A stretch of 64,000 nucleotides of DNA from Sphingopyxis microcysteis (GTDB taxonomy: Bacteria > Pseudomonadota > Alphaproteobacteria > Sphingomonadales > Sphingomonadaceae), in the NCBI RefSeq assembly GCF_012274265.1, contig NZ_JAANYY010000002.1, positions 496,001 to 560,000 of the forward strand. The letters are read 5' to 3'. This document shows, piece by piece, positions 27,363 to 35,443 of the stretch (within the stretch, counting starts at the first letter, position 1; every line of letters starts with the position of its first letter). The position numbers and the translations under genes were made by a program. The notes under the pieces were generated by a model, which saw only the letters and a program-made list of their open reading frames with translations, did no database searches and was not told the origin of the DNA.

Positions 27363-28059
27363 GGCAGCGCGCTGCGGCATTGCGCTGCTGGCGTTCGGCA
27401 GCCTGAGCGCCGCTTCGGCGGTCGATCCGGTCAACCCGACCTGTCCGCTCAATCCCAACTGGTCGGCCCATCCGACGATGAAGCTGACCGTCGAAAAGCG
27501 CGGCGGGATGAAAGTCATGCTGGCCGAGGGGCGGATCGATGCCGGACTTCCCGACCGGCTGACCGCCGCGTTGAAGGCCAATCCCGATGTCAGCGAAATC
27601 TGGCTGCGCTCGCCCGGCGGCGATGCCCGCGCCGGCAATGCGGCGGGCCGGATCATTCGCTCCAACCTCGGGGTCACGACGCGCATCCCGGCGGGCTGGG
27701 CCTGTTTCAGCGCCTGCAATTTCGTGTTCATGGGCGGCGCGCCGCGCGTCATCGATCCCGGCGGGCTGTTTATCGTTCACATGTTCACGCGGACCGGCGA
27801 CCGATCGGCGATCGACATGAGCGTTGCGTTGGGGACCGACGCGACGCGTGAACTGATCGGCGACATCGAACAGGATTCGGCGCTGCTGGCCAGCGAGGAC
27901 AATGATTTCCTGATCCGCATGGGCATCTCGCGAAAATTGCTGACCGAGGTCATGTATCGCCAGCAAGCCGTGGCGACCGAGGAGAATAAGTCGACCCGCC
28001 GCTGCCTGACGCTCGACGAAGCGCTCAAATATGGGGTCACCTACGCGCCCGAAGAATGA
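27346..28059 (+). CDS. Periplasmic ClpP-like serine protease family protein (COG3904-like)
   Basis: The 237-residue product has an export signal (RCGIALLAFGSLSAASA) followed by a ClpP/crotonase fold. IWLRSPGGDARAGNAAG supplies the oxyanion-hole loop, a serine in CFSACNFVFMGG fits the nucleophile position, and His in GLFIVHMFTR fits the base. Two cysteines flank the putative nucleophile. It lacks ClpP targeting features and is exported, so it cannot work with ClpX. Its ATG overlaps the end of the preceding gene by 17 bases, indicating coupling to the surface-antigen-like protein. Confidence 0.78.
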   Translation: MSWRRRAARCGIALLAFGSLSAASAVDPVNPTCPLNPNWSAHPTMKLTVEKRGGMKVMLAEGRIDAGLPDRLTAALKANPDVSEIWLRSPGGDARAGNAAGRIIRSNLGVTTRIPAGWACFSACNFVFMGGAPRVIDPGGLFIVHMFTRTGDRSAIDMSVALGTDATRELIGDIEQDSALLASEDNDFLIRMGISRKLLTEVMYRQQAVATEENKSTRRCLTLDEALKYGVTYAPEE

Positions 28060-28130
28060 TCGGGTCGCGTGTGGAGCGTTGCAAACTGAAACGAATGTCG
28101 TAGATTGGCCGCCAAAGAGGAGAGGCTGCC

Positions 28131-28733
28131 ATGAACGAGATGACGCACGACCATGCGACTTTCCGGTCGATGATCGACGGGACGCAGGACGACTGGGACA
28201 TTATCGCGCGCGAGCAAAAGGAATTCGCGCCGCAGAACGGCAAGCGCATCCTCGACCATCTGAAACTGCTGGGCGGCGATTATGGCGGTTTCCCCGTCGA
28301 CCGGCTCGAACATTGCCTGCAGACCGCGACCAGAGCGCACAGGGATGGCCGCGACGAGGAATATGTGGTGATGGCGCTGCTCCACGACATCGGCGACACG
28401 CTCGGCGCGTTCAACCACCCCGACGTCGCGGCGGCGATCCTCAAACCCTTTCTGTCAGAAGAAAATCTGTGGATCGTCCAGCATCACGGCATTTTCCAGG
28501 GCCATTATTTCTTCCATTATATCGGCCTTGACCGCGACATGCGCGACCAGTTCAAGGATCACCCCCATTATGCGGCGTGCGCAGAATTCTGCGAAAAATA
28601 TGACGCCCCGGCGTTCGACCCCGATTATGACAGCGAGCCGCTGGAGTTCTTCGAACCGATGGTGATGCGCATTTGCAGCTATCCGAAGAACAGCATCTAC
28701 AAGAAGGTGATGGTCGAGGAAGCGGCGGAGTAG
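28131..28733 (+). CDS. HD-domain phosphohydrolase-like protein
   Basis: The 200-residue protein has the HD metal-site pattern: LEHCLQTATRAHRDG (first His), VMALLHDIGDTLG (HD pair), and IVQHHGIFQGHYFFHY (further His residues). Asp residues near the end (PAFDPDYDSEPLEFF) may complete the site. The N-terminal part and the His spacing recall diiron HD oxygenases related to PhnZ as well as plain phosphohydrolases, so the reaction is open. A very strong ribosome site (GAGGAGAGG) precedes the ATG. The gene stands between two unrelated units and converges with the enoyl-CoA hydratase gene. Confidence 0.8.
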   Translation: MNEMTHDHATFRSMIDGTQDDWDIIAREQKEFAPQNGKRILDHLKLLGGDYGGFPVDRLEHCLQTATRAHRDGRDEEYVVMALLHDIGDTLGAFNHPDVAAAILKPFLSEENLWIVQHHGIFQGHYFFHYIGLDRDMRDQFKDHPHYAACAEFCEKYDAPAFDPDYDSEPLEFFEPMVMRICSYPKNSIYKKVMVEEAAE

Positions 28734-28737
28734 ATTG

Positions 28738-28768
28738 ACGTCGCCCCCGCCTTCGCAGGGGGCGACGT
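28738..28768. repeat. Single REP-like unit (family A), possible bidirectional terminator
   Basis: ACGTCGCCCCC and GGGGGCGACGT form a perfect 11-bp stem around GCCTTCGCA. This is half of the paired family A element, placed between two convergent genes with 4 bases to each stop. It could terminate or protect both mRNAs. Confidence 0.7.
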
Positions 28769-28772
28769 GCTG

Positions 28773-29579
28773 TTACCTCCCCTTGAACTCGGTCTTGCGC
28801 TTCTGCTGGAACGCCATGATCCCTTCCATCGCATCGGCGGTGCCGCCCGCGATGAACTGGCCTTTGGCTTCGGCGTCGAGCGTCGTTGCGAAATCCTGCG
28901 TCAGCCCGTCGCGCAGCACCTTGCGCATTGTTCCCAATGCGATCGTCGGTCCGTTTGCGAGCCGCGTCGCGAGCGCCTTCGCTTCGGTCATCAGCTCGGC
29001 ATCCTCGACGCTCTTGTAGATCATGCCCCAATCGGCGGCCTGGTCGGCGGAGATTTTTTCGCCGAGCATCATCATCTGCAACGCGCGCGGTACGCCGACC
29101 AGCCGCGGCAGCAGCCACGACGATCCGCCGTCGGGGACGAGGCCGATGTTGACGAAGGCCTGGAGGAAATAGGCGCTTTTGCCCGCGATGGTGAAATCGC
29201 CCGACAGCGCAAAACTGCACCCGACCCCGGCCGCGGGGCCGTTGACCGCGACGACCACGGGAATGTCGAGGTTGGCGAGCGCGAGCAGCATCGGATTGTA
29301 ATGCCCGCGCAGGGCGTTGCGGCTCCGCGCGCCGCCGCTGACCGCGCCGCCCGCCGAGCGATCGCCCGCCAGGTCGGCGCCCGAACAGAAACCGCGTCCC
29401 TCGCCGGTGATCAGCAGCGCGCGCGTGCCGAGACCCGGCAGATGATCCAGCGCTTCGCGAATATCGTCGGCCATCGCGGGCGGCATTGAATTGAGCCGGT
29501 CGGGGCGATTGAGCGTGATCGTCGCGACATTGTCGGCGCTGTCCAGCTTGATCGTGTCAAAGGTGGGGATGTCGGTCAT
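28773..29579 (-). CDS. Enoyl-CoA hydratase/isomerase family protein (PaaG-like)
   Basis: The 268-residue protein has the crotonase fold signatures: TITLNRPDRLNSM, the oxyanion-hole segment GEGRGFCSGADLAG, and VAVNGPAAGVGCSFALSGDF. The segment NIGLVPDGGSSWLLPRLVG resembles PaaG-type isomerases, in which Asp (here in VPDGG) supports isomerisation rather than a second Glu. A role in beta-oxidation or aromatic catabolism is likely. The ATG at 29579 has AGGATC upstream; the long open frame further upstream is not supported. A palindrome 31 bases upstream may control it. Confidence 0.87.
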   Translation of the reverse strand: MTDIPTFDTIKLDSADNVATITLNRPDRLNSMPPAMADDIREALDHLPGLGTRALLITGEGRGFCSGADLAGDRSAGGAVSGGARSRNALRGHYNPMLLALANLDIPVVVAVNGPAAGVGCSFALSGDFTIAGKSAYFLQAFVNIGLVPDGGSSWLLPRLVGVPRALQMMMLGEKISADQAADWGMIYKSVEDAELMTEAKALATRLANGPTIALGTMRKVLRDGLTQDFATTLDAEAKGQFIAGGTADAMEGIMAFQQKRKTEFKGR

Positions 29580-29609
29580 GGGGAAGGATCCTCTCGCAGG
29601 CACTTTACC

Positions 29610-29625
29610 TTTACGTTCACGTAAA
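29610..29625. promoter_or_regulatory. Palindromic operator upstream of the enoyl-CoA hydratase gene
   Basis: TTTACGT and ACGTAAA form a perfect inverted repeat around TC, ending 31 bases before the hydratase start. Similar TTTACGTnnACGTAAA sites are known for regulators of fatty-acid and branched-chain acid breakdown (for example MerR-type LiuR); no such regulator gene is in this window. Confidence 0.6.
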
Positions 29626-29789
29626 GATGTGACCCATTTGACGCGCGAGCGCAAGAGGGAAGGGGCGAGGGCGATGGAGCACCGGAGGGTGGAGCGATAT
29701 GCAAAGCAGGCATCCGGGCAAAGCGAGATGATGTCGGAGCGATCCAGGGCTGGTTTGGGGTGGGGAGCAGACATATCGGCAAAGACACG

Positions 29790-29947
29790 CCCTCCCCTTC
29801 AGGGGAGGGCAGCGAGACTTACGAACTTGTTCGTTAGTCGCAGCGGGTGGGGGCCAGCGGCCTTGCGCAAGGCCGCTGGCCCCCACCCCACTACGACTAG
29901 GCAGCAAGCTGCCAAGTCTTCGTTGCCCCTCCCCTGAAGGAGAGGGG
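29790..29947. repeat. Composite stem-loop repeat (family C)
   Basis: The outer arms CCCTCCCCTTCAGGGGAGGG and GCCCCTCCCCTGAAGGAGAG are palindromic. Inside are two smaller hairpins: GACT...AGTC at 29816-29839 (stem ACGAAC/GTTCGT) and GACT...AGTC at 29895-29918 (stem GGCAGC/GCTGCC). A central inverted repeat, GGGGGCCAGCGGCCTTGCGC and its mirror, fills the middle. Relatives occur at 33604, 35444 and 44584. Confidence 0.92.
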
Positions 29948-29988
29948 CTGGCTCGTCGTTACGGCAACCACCGCCCGTCACCCGCCAG

Positions 29989-30807
29989 CTAGGCCGACTT
30001 CGCGGCCTTCATCTGCTGCGCATAGCCCGCCTGCACCATGGCGCTCATGCGGTCGAACAGCGCGTCGGGGTCGCTGCGGCGCAGGTCCGCAATCGCGGCC
30101 TCGGCGCCCGCGGCGACCACCAGTTCGCGCGTGCCGGCATCGACCGCCGCCAATATCTGCGCGGCGGCGAAGTCGGGCGACAGGCCATTGTCGATCGCGG
30201 CGTCGCTCTCCCCGCGGACGCTGCCGTCGGCGTTGAGCGCGTTGCGGCTGACGTTGGTCTGCACCGAGCCCGGCGCGACGACCAGCACCTTCAATCCCAG
30301 ATGCTCATTCTCGGCGCGGACGCTGTCGTGATAGCCGATCAGGCCGTGCTTGGCGGCGCAATAGGCGCTGCGCAGCGGCACCCCGGCGATGCCCGCGACG
30401 CTGGAGATCGCGACGATCTGGCCGCCGCCCGCCTCAACCATGCGCCGCAGCAGTTGCTGGGTCAGCGCAATCGGGGCGAGCAGGTCGACCGCGACAATCT
30501 GTTGATAGACGGCAAAGTCGGTGTCGATCGCCAGGCTGCGCTGCGAGATGCCGGCGTTGTTGACCAGCCCGTCGATGCGGCCCTGCCAGTTCCAGGCTTT
30601 CTCCGCGATGGCGGGAAGGGCAGCATAGTCGGTCGCCTCGAATGGCAGCACCAGCGTCTCGGTCGCGCAAGCCGCGGCGACCGCCTCCAGCGCGGCGAGA
30701 TTGCGCCCCGACAGGATCAGCTTTGCACCGCGTGCCGCCAGCGCGCGGGCCAGCGCCGCACCGATTCCCGACGAGGCGCCCGTAATCCACCAGATCTGAT
30801 CTTTCAT
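29989..30807 (-). CDS. Short-chain dehydrogenase/reductase
   Basis: The 272-residue protein has a classical SDR layout: the NAD(P)-binding TGASSGIGAALARAL at residues 9-23, GLVNNAGISQRSL, the catalytic Ser in IVAISSVAGIAG and the YCAAKHGLIGY motif carrying Tyr and Lys. Arg in LSGRNLAAL after the second strand suggests NADPH. The substrate is unknown. The ATG at 30807 has GGGAG upstream; further upstream the frame is open but lacks a ribosome site. A palindrome ending 24 bases upstream suggests control by a TetR-like repressor not encoded nearby. Confidence 0.9.
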   Translation of the reverse strand: MKDQIWWITGASSGIGAALARALAARGAKLILSGRNLAALEAVAAACATETLVLPFEATDYAALPAIAEKAWNWQGRIDGLVNNAGISQRSLAIDTDFAVYQQIVAVDLLAPIALTQQLLRRMVEAGGGQIVAISSVAGIAGVPLRSAYCAAKHGLIGYHDSVRAENEHLGLKVLVVAPGSVQTNVSRNALNADGSVRGESDAAIDNGLSPDFAAAQILAAVDAGTRELVVAAGAEAAIADLRRSDPDALFDRMSAMVQAGYAQQMKAAKSA

Positions 30808-31121
30808 ACCCGCTCCCATTCTTGGCTTTCGTTTCAACCTGAAACGCGTTCGTGCAGCCGTCAAGGCGTCGCCCAGGCGCAATCCCGGGCGGGGGTGGCA
30901 ATTTTGTTGCGAATCTGTTATAATAAATATCAACGCGCCGACATTCTGCCTCTTCCCGTCGCTGGGCTGGGGCGCTTTTCGGCGTTCCGATGGAGCCATA
31001 TCCCTTGTCACTCTGACTGGCTAGCGCCGAGCGATCGTAGGTCCCCCTTGGCTAGAGGGCGGGAAGCGCCGCTGTTGTCGCAGTTTCAGATCGGGGTCAA
31101 GGCACAACAAAAGGAATTTGC
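30808..31121. other. 314-base divergent intergenic region between an SDR gene and carD
   Basis: It holds the operator-like palindrome of the dehydrogenase gene (30831-30845) and a consensus -10 box, TATAAT at 30919-30924, pointing towards carD but without a good -35 box. If used, it gives carD a leader of about 190 bases. No small gene or conserved RNA was recognised in the leader. Confidence 0.5.
30831..30845. promoter_or_regulatory. Palindromic operator upstream of the short-chain dehydrogenase gene
   Basis: GTTTCA and TGAAAC form a perfect 6-bp inverted repeat around ACC, 24 bases before the dehydrogenase start. The form is typical of TetR-family operators; the regulator is not in the window. 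Confidence 0.5.
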
Positions 31122-31649
31122 ATGTCCGTGAGCACGCTCTTGTTCGAAGTCGGCGATTATGTTGTTTATCCCAAGCATGGCGTGGGGCGCGTCATTGAAT
31201 TGCAGCGGTCGGAAATCGCCGGCATGCAGCTCGAACTTTATGTCCTGCGCTTTGAAAAGGAAAAAATGACGCTTCGCGTGCCGACGAACAAGGCCGAAGG
31301 CGTGGGCATGCGCAAACTGTCGTCGGACAAGACGCTGAAGGAAGCGCTGCAGGTCCTGACCACCAAGCCGAAGGTAAAGCGCACCATGTGGTCGCGCCGG
31401 GCGCAGGAATATGAAGCGAAGATCAATTCGGGCGACTTGGTGTCGATCGCCGAAGTGACCCGCGACCTGTTCCGCGCCGACGACCAGCCCGAGCAGAGCT
31501 ATTCGGAGCGCCAGATCTTCGAAGCGGCGTCGAGCCGCCTCGCGCGCGAACTTGGCGCGATGGAAGAAAGCGACGAAAAGACCGCGCAGGCGAAGATCCT
31601 GCAGATTTTGAATGAACATGCACCGCTGTATTACGCCGAAAAGGTGTAA
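31122..31649 (+). CDS. carD: CarD family transcriptional regulator
   Basis: CarD/CdnL proteins bind the RNA polymerase beta subunit and stabilise open complexes at rRNA and other promoters. The 175-residue protein has the N-terminal RNA polymerase-interacting Tudor-like domain (FEVGDYVVYPKHGVGRVIEL to LRVPTNKAEGVGMRKL). The helical DNA-binding part follows with WSRRAQEYEAKINSGDL and LARELGAMEESDEKTAQAK. AAGGAA precedes the ATG. It is monocistronic, with a strong terminator, and is probably essential or nearly so, as in other alphaproteobacteria. Confidence 0.95.
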   Translation: MSVSTLLFEVGDYVVYPKHGVGRVIELQRSEIAGMQLELYVLRFEKEKMTLRVPTNKAEGVGMRKLSSDKTLKEALQVLTTKPKVKRTMWSRRAQEYEAKINSGDLVSIAEVTRDLFRADDQPEQSYSERQIFEAASSRLARELGAMEESDEKTAQAKILQILNEHAPLYYAEKV

Positions 31650-31674
31650 GCGCCTCGCACAGCGATAGATAAGA

Positions 31675-31702
31675 GGGCGGTCCGCGAGGGCCGCCCTTTT
31701 TT
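31675..31702 (+). terminator. Intrinsic terminator of carD
   Basis: GGGCGGTCC and GGGCCGCCC form a stem with a short GCGA loop, followed by six T residues, 25 bases after the carD stop. Confidence 0.93.
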
Positions 31703-31706
31703 ATGT

Positions 31707-31789
31707 CGTCATTGCGAGGAGCGAAGCGACGCGGCAATCCAGAGTAGGCGTAAACCGCCCTGGATTGCTTCGCTTCGCTCGCAATGACG
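31707..31789. repeat. Intergenic inverted repeat (family B)
   Basis: CGTCATTGCGAG and CTCGCAATGACG form the outer arms. The inner parts GCAATCCAGAGTAGGCG and its partner CGCCCTGGATTGC are imperfectly matched. It separates the convergent carD and truA genes. Confidence 0.9.
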
Positions 31790-31791
31790 AG

Positions 31792-32532
31792 CTAAGGATA
31801 GCTCGCACCCACAAAATACAGCCCGTCGGGCGGCGCGTTGAGGCCCAACGCGTTACGATCCGCCGCATCGAGCGCCGCTTTGAGGTCACCCGCCGACCAT
31901 TTGCCATAGCCGACCAGCGCGAGGCAGCCGACCATCGAGCGCACCTGATGGTGCAGAAAGCTGCGCGCCGCGGCTTCGACGATAATCTCTTCGCCGTGGC
32001 GGCTGACCGATAGCCTGTCGAGCGTCTTCACCGGACTTTGCGACTGGCAATGCGCCGAGCGGAAGGTCGTGAAATCATGAAGGCCAATGAGCTGCTGCGC
32101 CGCGGCGTGCATTGCATCGCTGTCGAGCGGGCGCGCGACCTGCCACGCCAGCCCCTTGTCCCACGTCAGCGGCGCGCGGCGGTTGACGATACGATATTCG
32201 TAAGCGCGCCCGGTGCAGGCGAAGCGCGCGTGCCAGTCGTCGGCGACGATCTCGCATCCGACGATCGCGATCGGCGCCGGGCGCAGCTGCGCGTTCAAGG
32301 CCTCGGTCAGCTTGAACGGGGTCAGCGGCTTTTCGATGTCGACATGCGCGCGCATCGCGATGGCATGTACCCCGGCGTCGGTGCGCCCCGCGCTCAGCAC
32401 CTGTACGTCCTCTGCGGTGAAGCGGTGGATCGCCTCCTCGATCGCCTGCTGCACACTGGGGCCATGCGCCTGCCGCTGCCAGCCCATAAAGGGGCGGCCG
32501 TCATATTCGATGGTGAGGGCGAAGCGGGTCAT
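31792..32532 (-). CDS. truA: tRNA pseudouridine(38-40) synthase
   Basis: TruA isomerises uridines 38-40 in the anticodon stem-loop of many tRNAs. The 246-residue protein begins [20 protein letters not shown] and has the catalytic motif [15 protein letters not shown], with the nucleophile Asp. [13 protein letters not shown] and [20 protein letters not shown] are further family signatures. It has full family length. It lies downstream of fmt on the same strand, separated by a repeat, an arrangement seen in other alphaproteobacteria (def-fmt-truA), although here def is on the other strand. Confidence 0.96.
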   Translation of the reverse strand: MTRFALTIEYDGRPFMGWQRQAHGPSVQQAIEEAIHRFTAEDVQVLSAGRTDAGVHAIAMRAHVDIEKPLTPFKLTEALNAQLRPAPIAIVGCEIVADDWHARFACTGRAYEYRIVNRRAPLTWDKGLAWQVARPLDSDAMHAAAQQLIGLHDFTTFRSAHCQSQSPVKTLDRLSVSRHGEEIIVEAAARSFLHHQVRSMVGCLALVGYGKWSAGDLKAALDAADRNALGLNAPPDGLYFVGASYP

Positions 32533-32554
32533 ACGGGCCCTTCTTTCCCATAAT

Positions 32555-32626
32555 CGTCACCCCGGACTTGATCCGGGGGCCATGTCGTCAGCGCTGGAGT
32601 GGACCCCGGATCAAGTCCGGGGTGAC
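32555..32626. repeat. Intergenic inverted repeat (family F)
   Basis: CGTCACCCCGGACTTGATCC and the mirror arm GGATCAAGTCCGGGGTGACG are perfect complements with a 32-base spacer. It lies between fmt and truA and could form an mRNA hairpin within that unit. It is the only full copy seen in the window. Confidence 0.88.
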
Positions 32627-32644
32627 GAGGGAGGAGTCGGCGTG

Positions 32645-33565
32645 TCATGCCAAGCGCGTACCTGCCGGGATCGCCCGTCCGCGCAGCAATTCGCCCGCCT
32701 CCATCGCGGGCTTGCCAGCGCGCTGGACGCGCGTGGCGCGGATCGCGCCGGGGTTGCAGGCGATAGTGAGCGCATCGTCGAGCGTGACGCCGGGCGCTGC
32801 GCCCGCGATCGTCTCCGCCGGGTGGACGATTTCGGCCGCCAATATCTTGTACCGCTCGCCCTCCAGCTCGAAAAAGGCGCCGGGCATCGGGTTGAACGCG
32901 CGAATCTGCCGTTCGACCTGCACCGCGCTGGGCAGGAAATCGAGCCGCGCCTCGCTCTTGTCGATCTTGGCGGCATAGGTGACGCCGTCGCCCGGCTGGG
33001 GTTCGGGCATGAAGGCGTGGAGGTCGCTCAGCACCTTGACCATCATCAGCGCGCCCATTTCGGCAAGCTCGTGGGTCAGCACGCCCGCGGTCTTGCGCCC
33101 GATCGGGGTTGCCTCGACCAGCCGCATCGCGCCGGTGTCGAGCCCGGCGTCCATCTGCATGATCGTCACGCCCGTTTCGGCATCGCCCGCCAGGATCGCG
33201 CGCTGCACCGGGGCCGCGCCGCGCCAGCGCGGCAGGATCGAGCCATGGACGTTGAGGCAGCCCTCGCGCGGGGCATCGAGCACCGCCTGCGGCAGGATCA
33301 GGCCGTAGGCCGCGACCACTGCGACATCGAGGTCGAGCGCGGCGAATTCGGCCTGTGCTTCTTCGCTTTTCAGGCTGCGCGGTGTGCGGACGGGCAGGCC
33401 ATGTTCTTCGGCCCAGACCTGTACCGGGCTTTTCTGCAACTTCTTGCCGCGCTGCGCCGGGCGCGGCGGCTGGCTATAGACGGCCGCAATATCATGCCCC
33501 GCCGCGTGGAGCGCGGCGAGCGTCGGTACCGCAAAGGGCGGCGTTCCCATGAAGGCGATACGCAT
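32645..33565 (-). CDS. fmt: Methionyl-tRNA formyltransferase
   Basis: Fmt formylates initiator Met-tRNA with 10-formyl-tetrahydrofolate, a step needed for bacterial initiation. The 306-residue protein has [15 protein letters not shown], the catalytic [19 protein letters not shown] with Asn-His, and [16 protein letters not shown]. The smaller C-terminal tRNA-binding domain follows, including [19 protein letters not shown]. The product is later removed by def, which lies 1.3 kb away on the opposite strand, with recR between. Confidence 0.96.
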   Translation of the reverse strand: MRIAFMGTPPFAVPTLAALHAAGHDIAAVYSQPPRPAQRGKKLQKSPVQVWAEEHGLPVRTPRSLKSEEAQAEFAALDLDVAVVAAYGLILPQAVLDAPREGCLNVHGSILPRWRGAAPVQRAILAGDAETGVTIMQMDAGLDTGAMRLVEATPIGRKTAGVLTHELAEMGALMMVKVLSDLHAFMPEPQPGDGVTYAAKIDKSEARLDFLPSAVQVERQIRAFNPMPGAFFELEGERYKILAAEIVHPAETIAGAAPGVTLDDALTIACNPGAIRATRVQRAGKPAMEAGELLRGRAIPAGTRLA

Positions 33566-33603
33566 GGGTGCGGGCTTTGGCGGAGGCGGGCGCAGAGTTC
33601 AAC

Positions 33604-33766
33604 CCTCTCCCATTTAGGGAGAGGGCAGCGAGACTTGCCAGCTTGCTGGCCTAGTCGCAGCGGGTGAGGGAGTCTGTGCCATCGATAGGGATGAACCCCT
33701 CACCCAGCTTCGCCTAGGCAGCGAGCTGCCAAGGCTGCGCAACCCTCTCCCTCAAGGGGAGAGGGG
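33604..33766. repeat. Composite stem-loop repeat (family C)
   Basis: Outer palindromes CCCTCTCCC...GGGAGAGGG enclose two hairpins. The left has GCCAGC/GCTGGC between GACT and AGTC, and the right has GGCAGC/GCTGCC between GCCT and AGGC. It separates the divergent fmt and recR genes, so it may overlap their promoters. Confidence 0.92.
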
Positions 33767-33812
33767 ATTGGGGATATTGCGCGCGTCCTTGTCGCCCACT
33801 ACCACCCCCGTC

Positions 33813-34409
33813 ATGGCCTCCACCGAAATCGAAGCGCTCGTCCAGCAACTCGCCCGGCTCCCCGGCCTTGGCCCGCGGTCGGCGCGGCGCGCGGTGCTGC
33901 ACCTGATGAAAAAGCGCGAGAGCGCGTTCGCACCGCTGCTCGCGGCGCTCCAGACAGTGTCCGAGCGGCTCGTCACCTGCGGCACCTGCGGCAATGTCGA
34001 CACGAGCGACCCCTGCGCAATCTGCGCGGACCCGCGCCGCGATGCGCGCAGCCTGTGCGTCGTCGAGGAAGTTTCCGACCTCTGGGCGCTCGACAAGTCG
34101 CGGCTGTTCCCCGGCAAATATCATGTCCTCGGCGGGCGGCTGTCGGCGCTGGAGGGCGTGCGACCGCAGGATCTCAGCATCGACGCCCTCGTCGCGCGCG
34201 TCGCCGCGGGCGGGATTCACGAGGTGGTGCTGGCGATGAACGCCACGCTGGAGGGGCAAACGACCGCGCATTATCTCGCCGAGCGGCTGGAGGGTTATCC
34301 GGTGCGGCTCACGCAGCTGGCGCATGGTTTGCCGGTGGGCGGTGAGCTTGACTATCTCGACGAAGGGACGTTGGCGCAGGCGCTGCGGGCAAGGAGGCCG
34401 GTGGGCTAA
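33813..34409 (+). CDS. recR: Recombination protein RecR
   Basis: RecR works with RecF and RecO to load RecA onto gapped DNA. The 198-residue protein contains the helix-hairpin-helix [17 protein letters not shown], the zinc finger [16 protein letters not shown] and the Toprim domain ([13 protein letters not shown], then [18 protein letters not shown]). The ATG at 33813 gives the standard [18 protein letters not shown] start; the frame is open back into the repeat. The usual partners dnaX and ybaB are not adjacent here. The stop overlaps a small convergent gene by four bases. Confidence 0.95.
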   Translation: MASTEIEALVQQLARLPGLGPRSARRAVLHLMKKRESAFAPLLAALQTVSERLVTCGTCGNVDTSDPCAICADPRRDARSLCVVEEVSDLWALDKSRLFPGKYHVLGGRLSALEGVRPQDLSIDALVARVAAGGIHEVVLAMNATLEGQTTAHYLAERLEGYPVRLTQLAHGLPVGGELDYLDEGTLAQALRARRPVG

Positions 34410-34813
34410 TTCGATAAATTGTTGATGACGTTCACGGTCGATGCGCTGATCGGCTGGCGGTCTTTGGGTTCCCAAGTCCAACCGCAATAAATGAGCCCGG
34501 CTTCGTTCGCCGCTTCAAATAGCGACGGGACGCGATGATTCAGCCACTGAAAATTTGGTGAGGATGTCTCCCACGCCTCAAGGCGATCGGCAGCAAAGTC
34601 GACGCCAAGAGTGGAAAAGTGATCTGAAACAGTCGCGTAAATTTCATCTCGGTCGACGTGTAAGATGTCGGTCGGTTCGCACTCATCGAAATGATGGCAA
34701 ATCGGCTGTGCGCTCGCTGCTCTTTCCACGTCAGATTGGATTTCGGCCAAAGCAGCCTCGCCGGCTTTGAGATGCTCGGACAGCGTCCACCTAGGAATAT
34801 CATCGTCGGTCAT
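34406..34813 (-). CDS. Hypothetical protein, AT-richer than its neighbours
   Basis: The 135-residue product starts [20 protein letters not shown] and is acidic, without a signal peptide or membrane helix. It contains [17 protein letters not shown] and ends [13 protein letters not shown]. Codon use is visibly less GC-biased than in the flanking recR and def genes (many A/T-ending codons), hinting at later arrival. No family was recognised. It is convergent with recR and its start region faces def. An upstream in-frame extension of 28 codons is possible but unlikely. Confidence 0.6.
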   Translation of the reverse strand: MTDDDIPRWTLSEHLKAGEAALAEIQSDVERAASAQPICHHFDECEPTDILHVDRDEIYATVSDHFSTLGVDFAADRLEAWETSSPNFQWLNHRVPSLFEAANEAGLIYCGWTWEPKDRQPISASTVNVINNLSN

Positions 34814-34900
34814 GCAGCGGAGATTTACTGATGAGAGGTTGAAGTCAAGCTTACCGACTGCCCCCTTGACCCCGCGCCCCTCCAACCATACCTGCACGCC

Positions 34901-35434
34901 ATGGCCTTACTCCCTATCATCGAGACCCCGGACCCCCGGCTGCGCGTCATTTCGAAGCCCGTCGAGACCTTCGACGCCGAGCTGAAGCAGCTTGTCGCCG
35001 ACATGTTCGAGACGATGTATGACGCGCCCGGCATCGGGCTCGCCGCGATCCAGGTCGGGGTGCCGAAGCGCATTCTGGTCATCGACCTGCAGGAAGCCGA
35101 TCCCGAAGACCCCGAGGGCAAGAAGGTGATCCGGAGCCCGCGCGTCTTCATCAATCCCGTCTTTTCCGACGAGAGCGAGGAGCACAGCGTTTATCAGGAA
35201 GGCTGCCTGTCGGTCCCCGAACAATATGCCGATGTGACGCGCCCCGCCGAGGTCACGGTCGATTGGCAGGACGAAGACGGCAAGCATCATCAGGAACGGA
35301 TGACCGGCCTGATGGCGACGTGCATCCAGCACGAGCATGACCATCTGGAAGGCATTCTCTTCATCGACCATCTGTCGCGGTTGAAGCGCGAGATGGTGCT
35401 GAAGAAGCTCGCGAAGCTGCGCAAGGCGGCGTGA
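34901..35434 (+). CDS. def: Peptide deformylase
   Basis: Def removes the N-formyl group from nascent proteins. The 177-residue enzyme has the three canonical motifs: GIGLAAIQVG (44-53), EGCLSVP with metal ligand Cys102, and QHEHDHLEG with ligands His144 and His148 and catalytic Glu145. Length and motif order fit a class I (alpha-proteobacterial) deformylase. It follows recR and the small minus-strand gene rather than forming the usual def-fmt unit. Confidence 0.97.
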   Translation: MALLPIIETPDPRLRVISKPVETFDAELKQLVADMFETMYDAPGIGLAAIQVGVPKRILVIDLQEADPEDPEGKKVIRSPRVFINPVFSDESEEHSVYQEGCLSVPEQYADVTRPAEVTVDWQDEDGKHHQERMTGLMATCIQHEHDHLEGILFIDHLSRLKREMVLKKLAKLRKAA

Positions 35435-35443
35435 TTCTCCAGA

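Larger units (their letters stand above)
29580..29988. other. 409-base intergenic region
   Basis: This gap between the start of the enoyl-CoA hydratase gene and the end of the short-chain dehydrogenase gene holds an operator-like palindrome (29610-29625) and a composite repeat (29790-29947). The stretch 29626-29789 has an open plus-strand frame of low quality and no ribosome site; no gene is supported there. Confidence 0.6.

Noticed and set aside
29491..29937. A 148-codon plus-strand frame running through the family C repeat
   Set aside because: Half of it is repeat sequence and the rest is opposite the hydratase gene; there is no ribosome site.
30896..30911. A sigma-54-like promoter (TGGCA, 10 bases between GG and GC, TTGC) upstream of carD
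   Set aside because: The match is good in the -24 and -12 cores, but it lies over 200 bases from carD, overlaps a plausible TATAAT box, and no enhancer-binding protein gene or site was seen. One match of this length is expected by chance in a window of this size.
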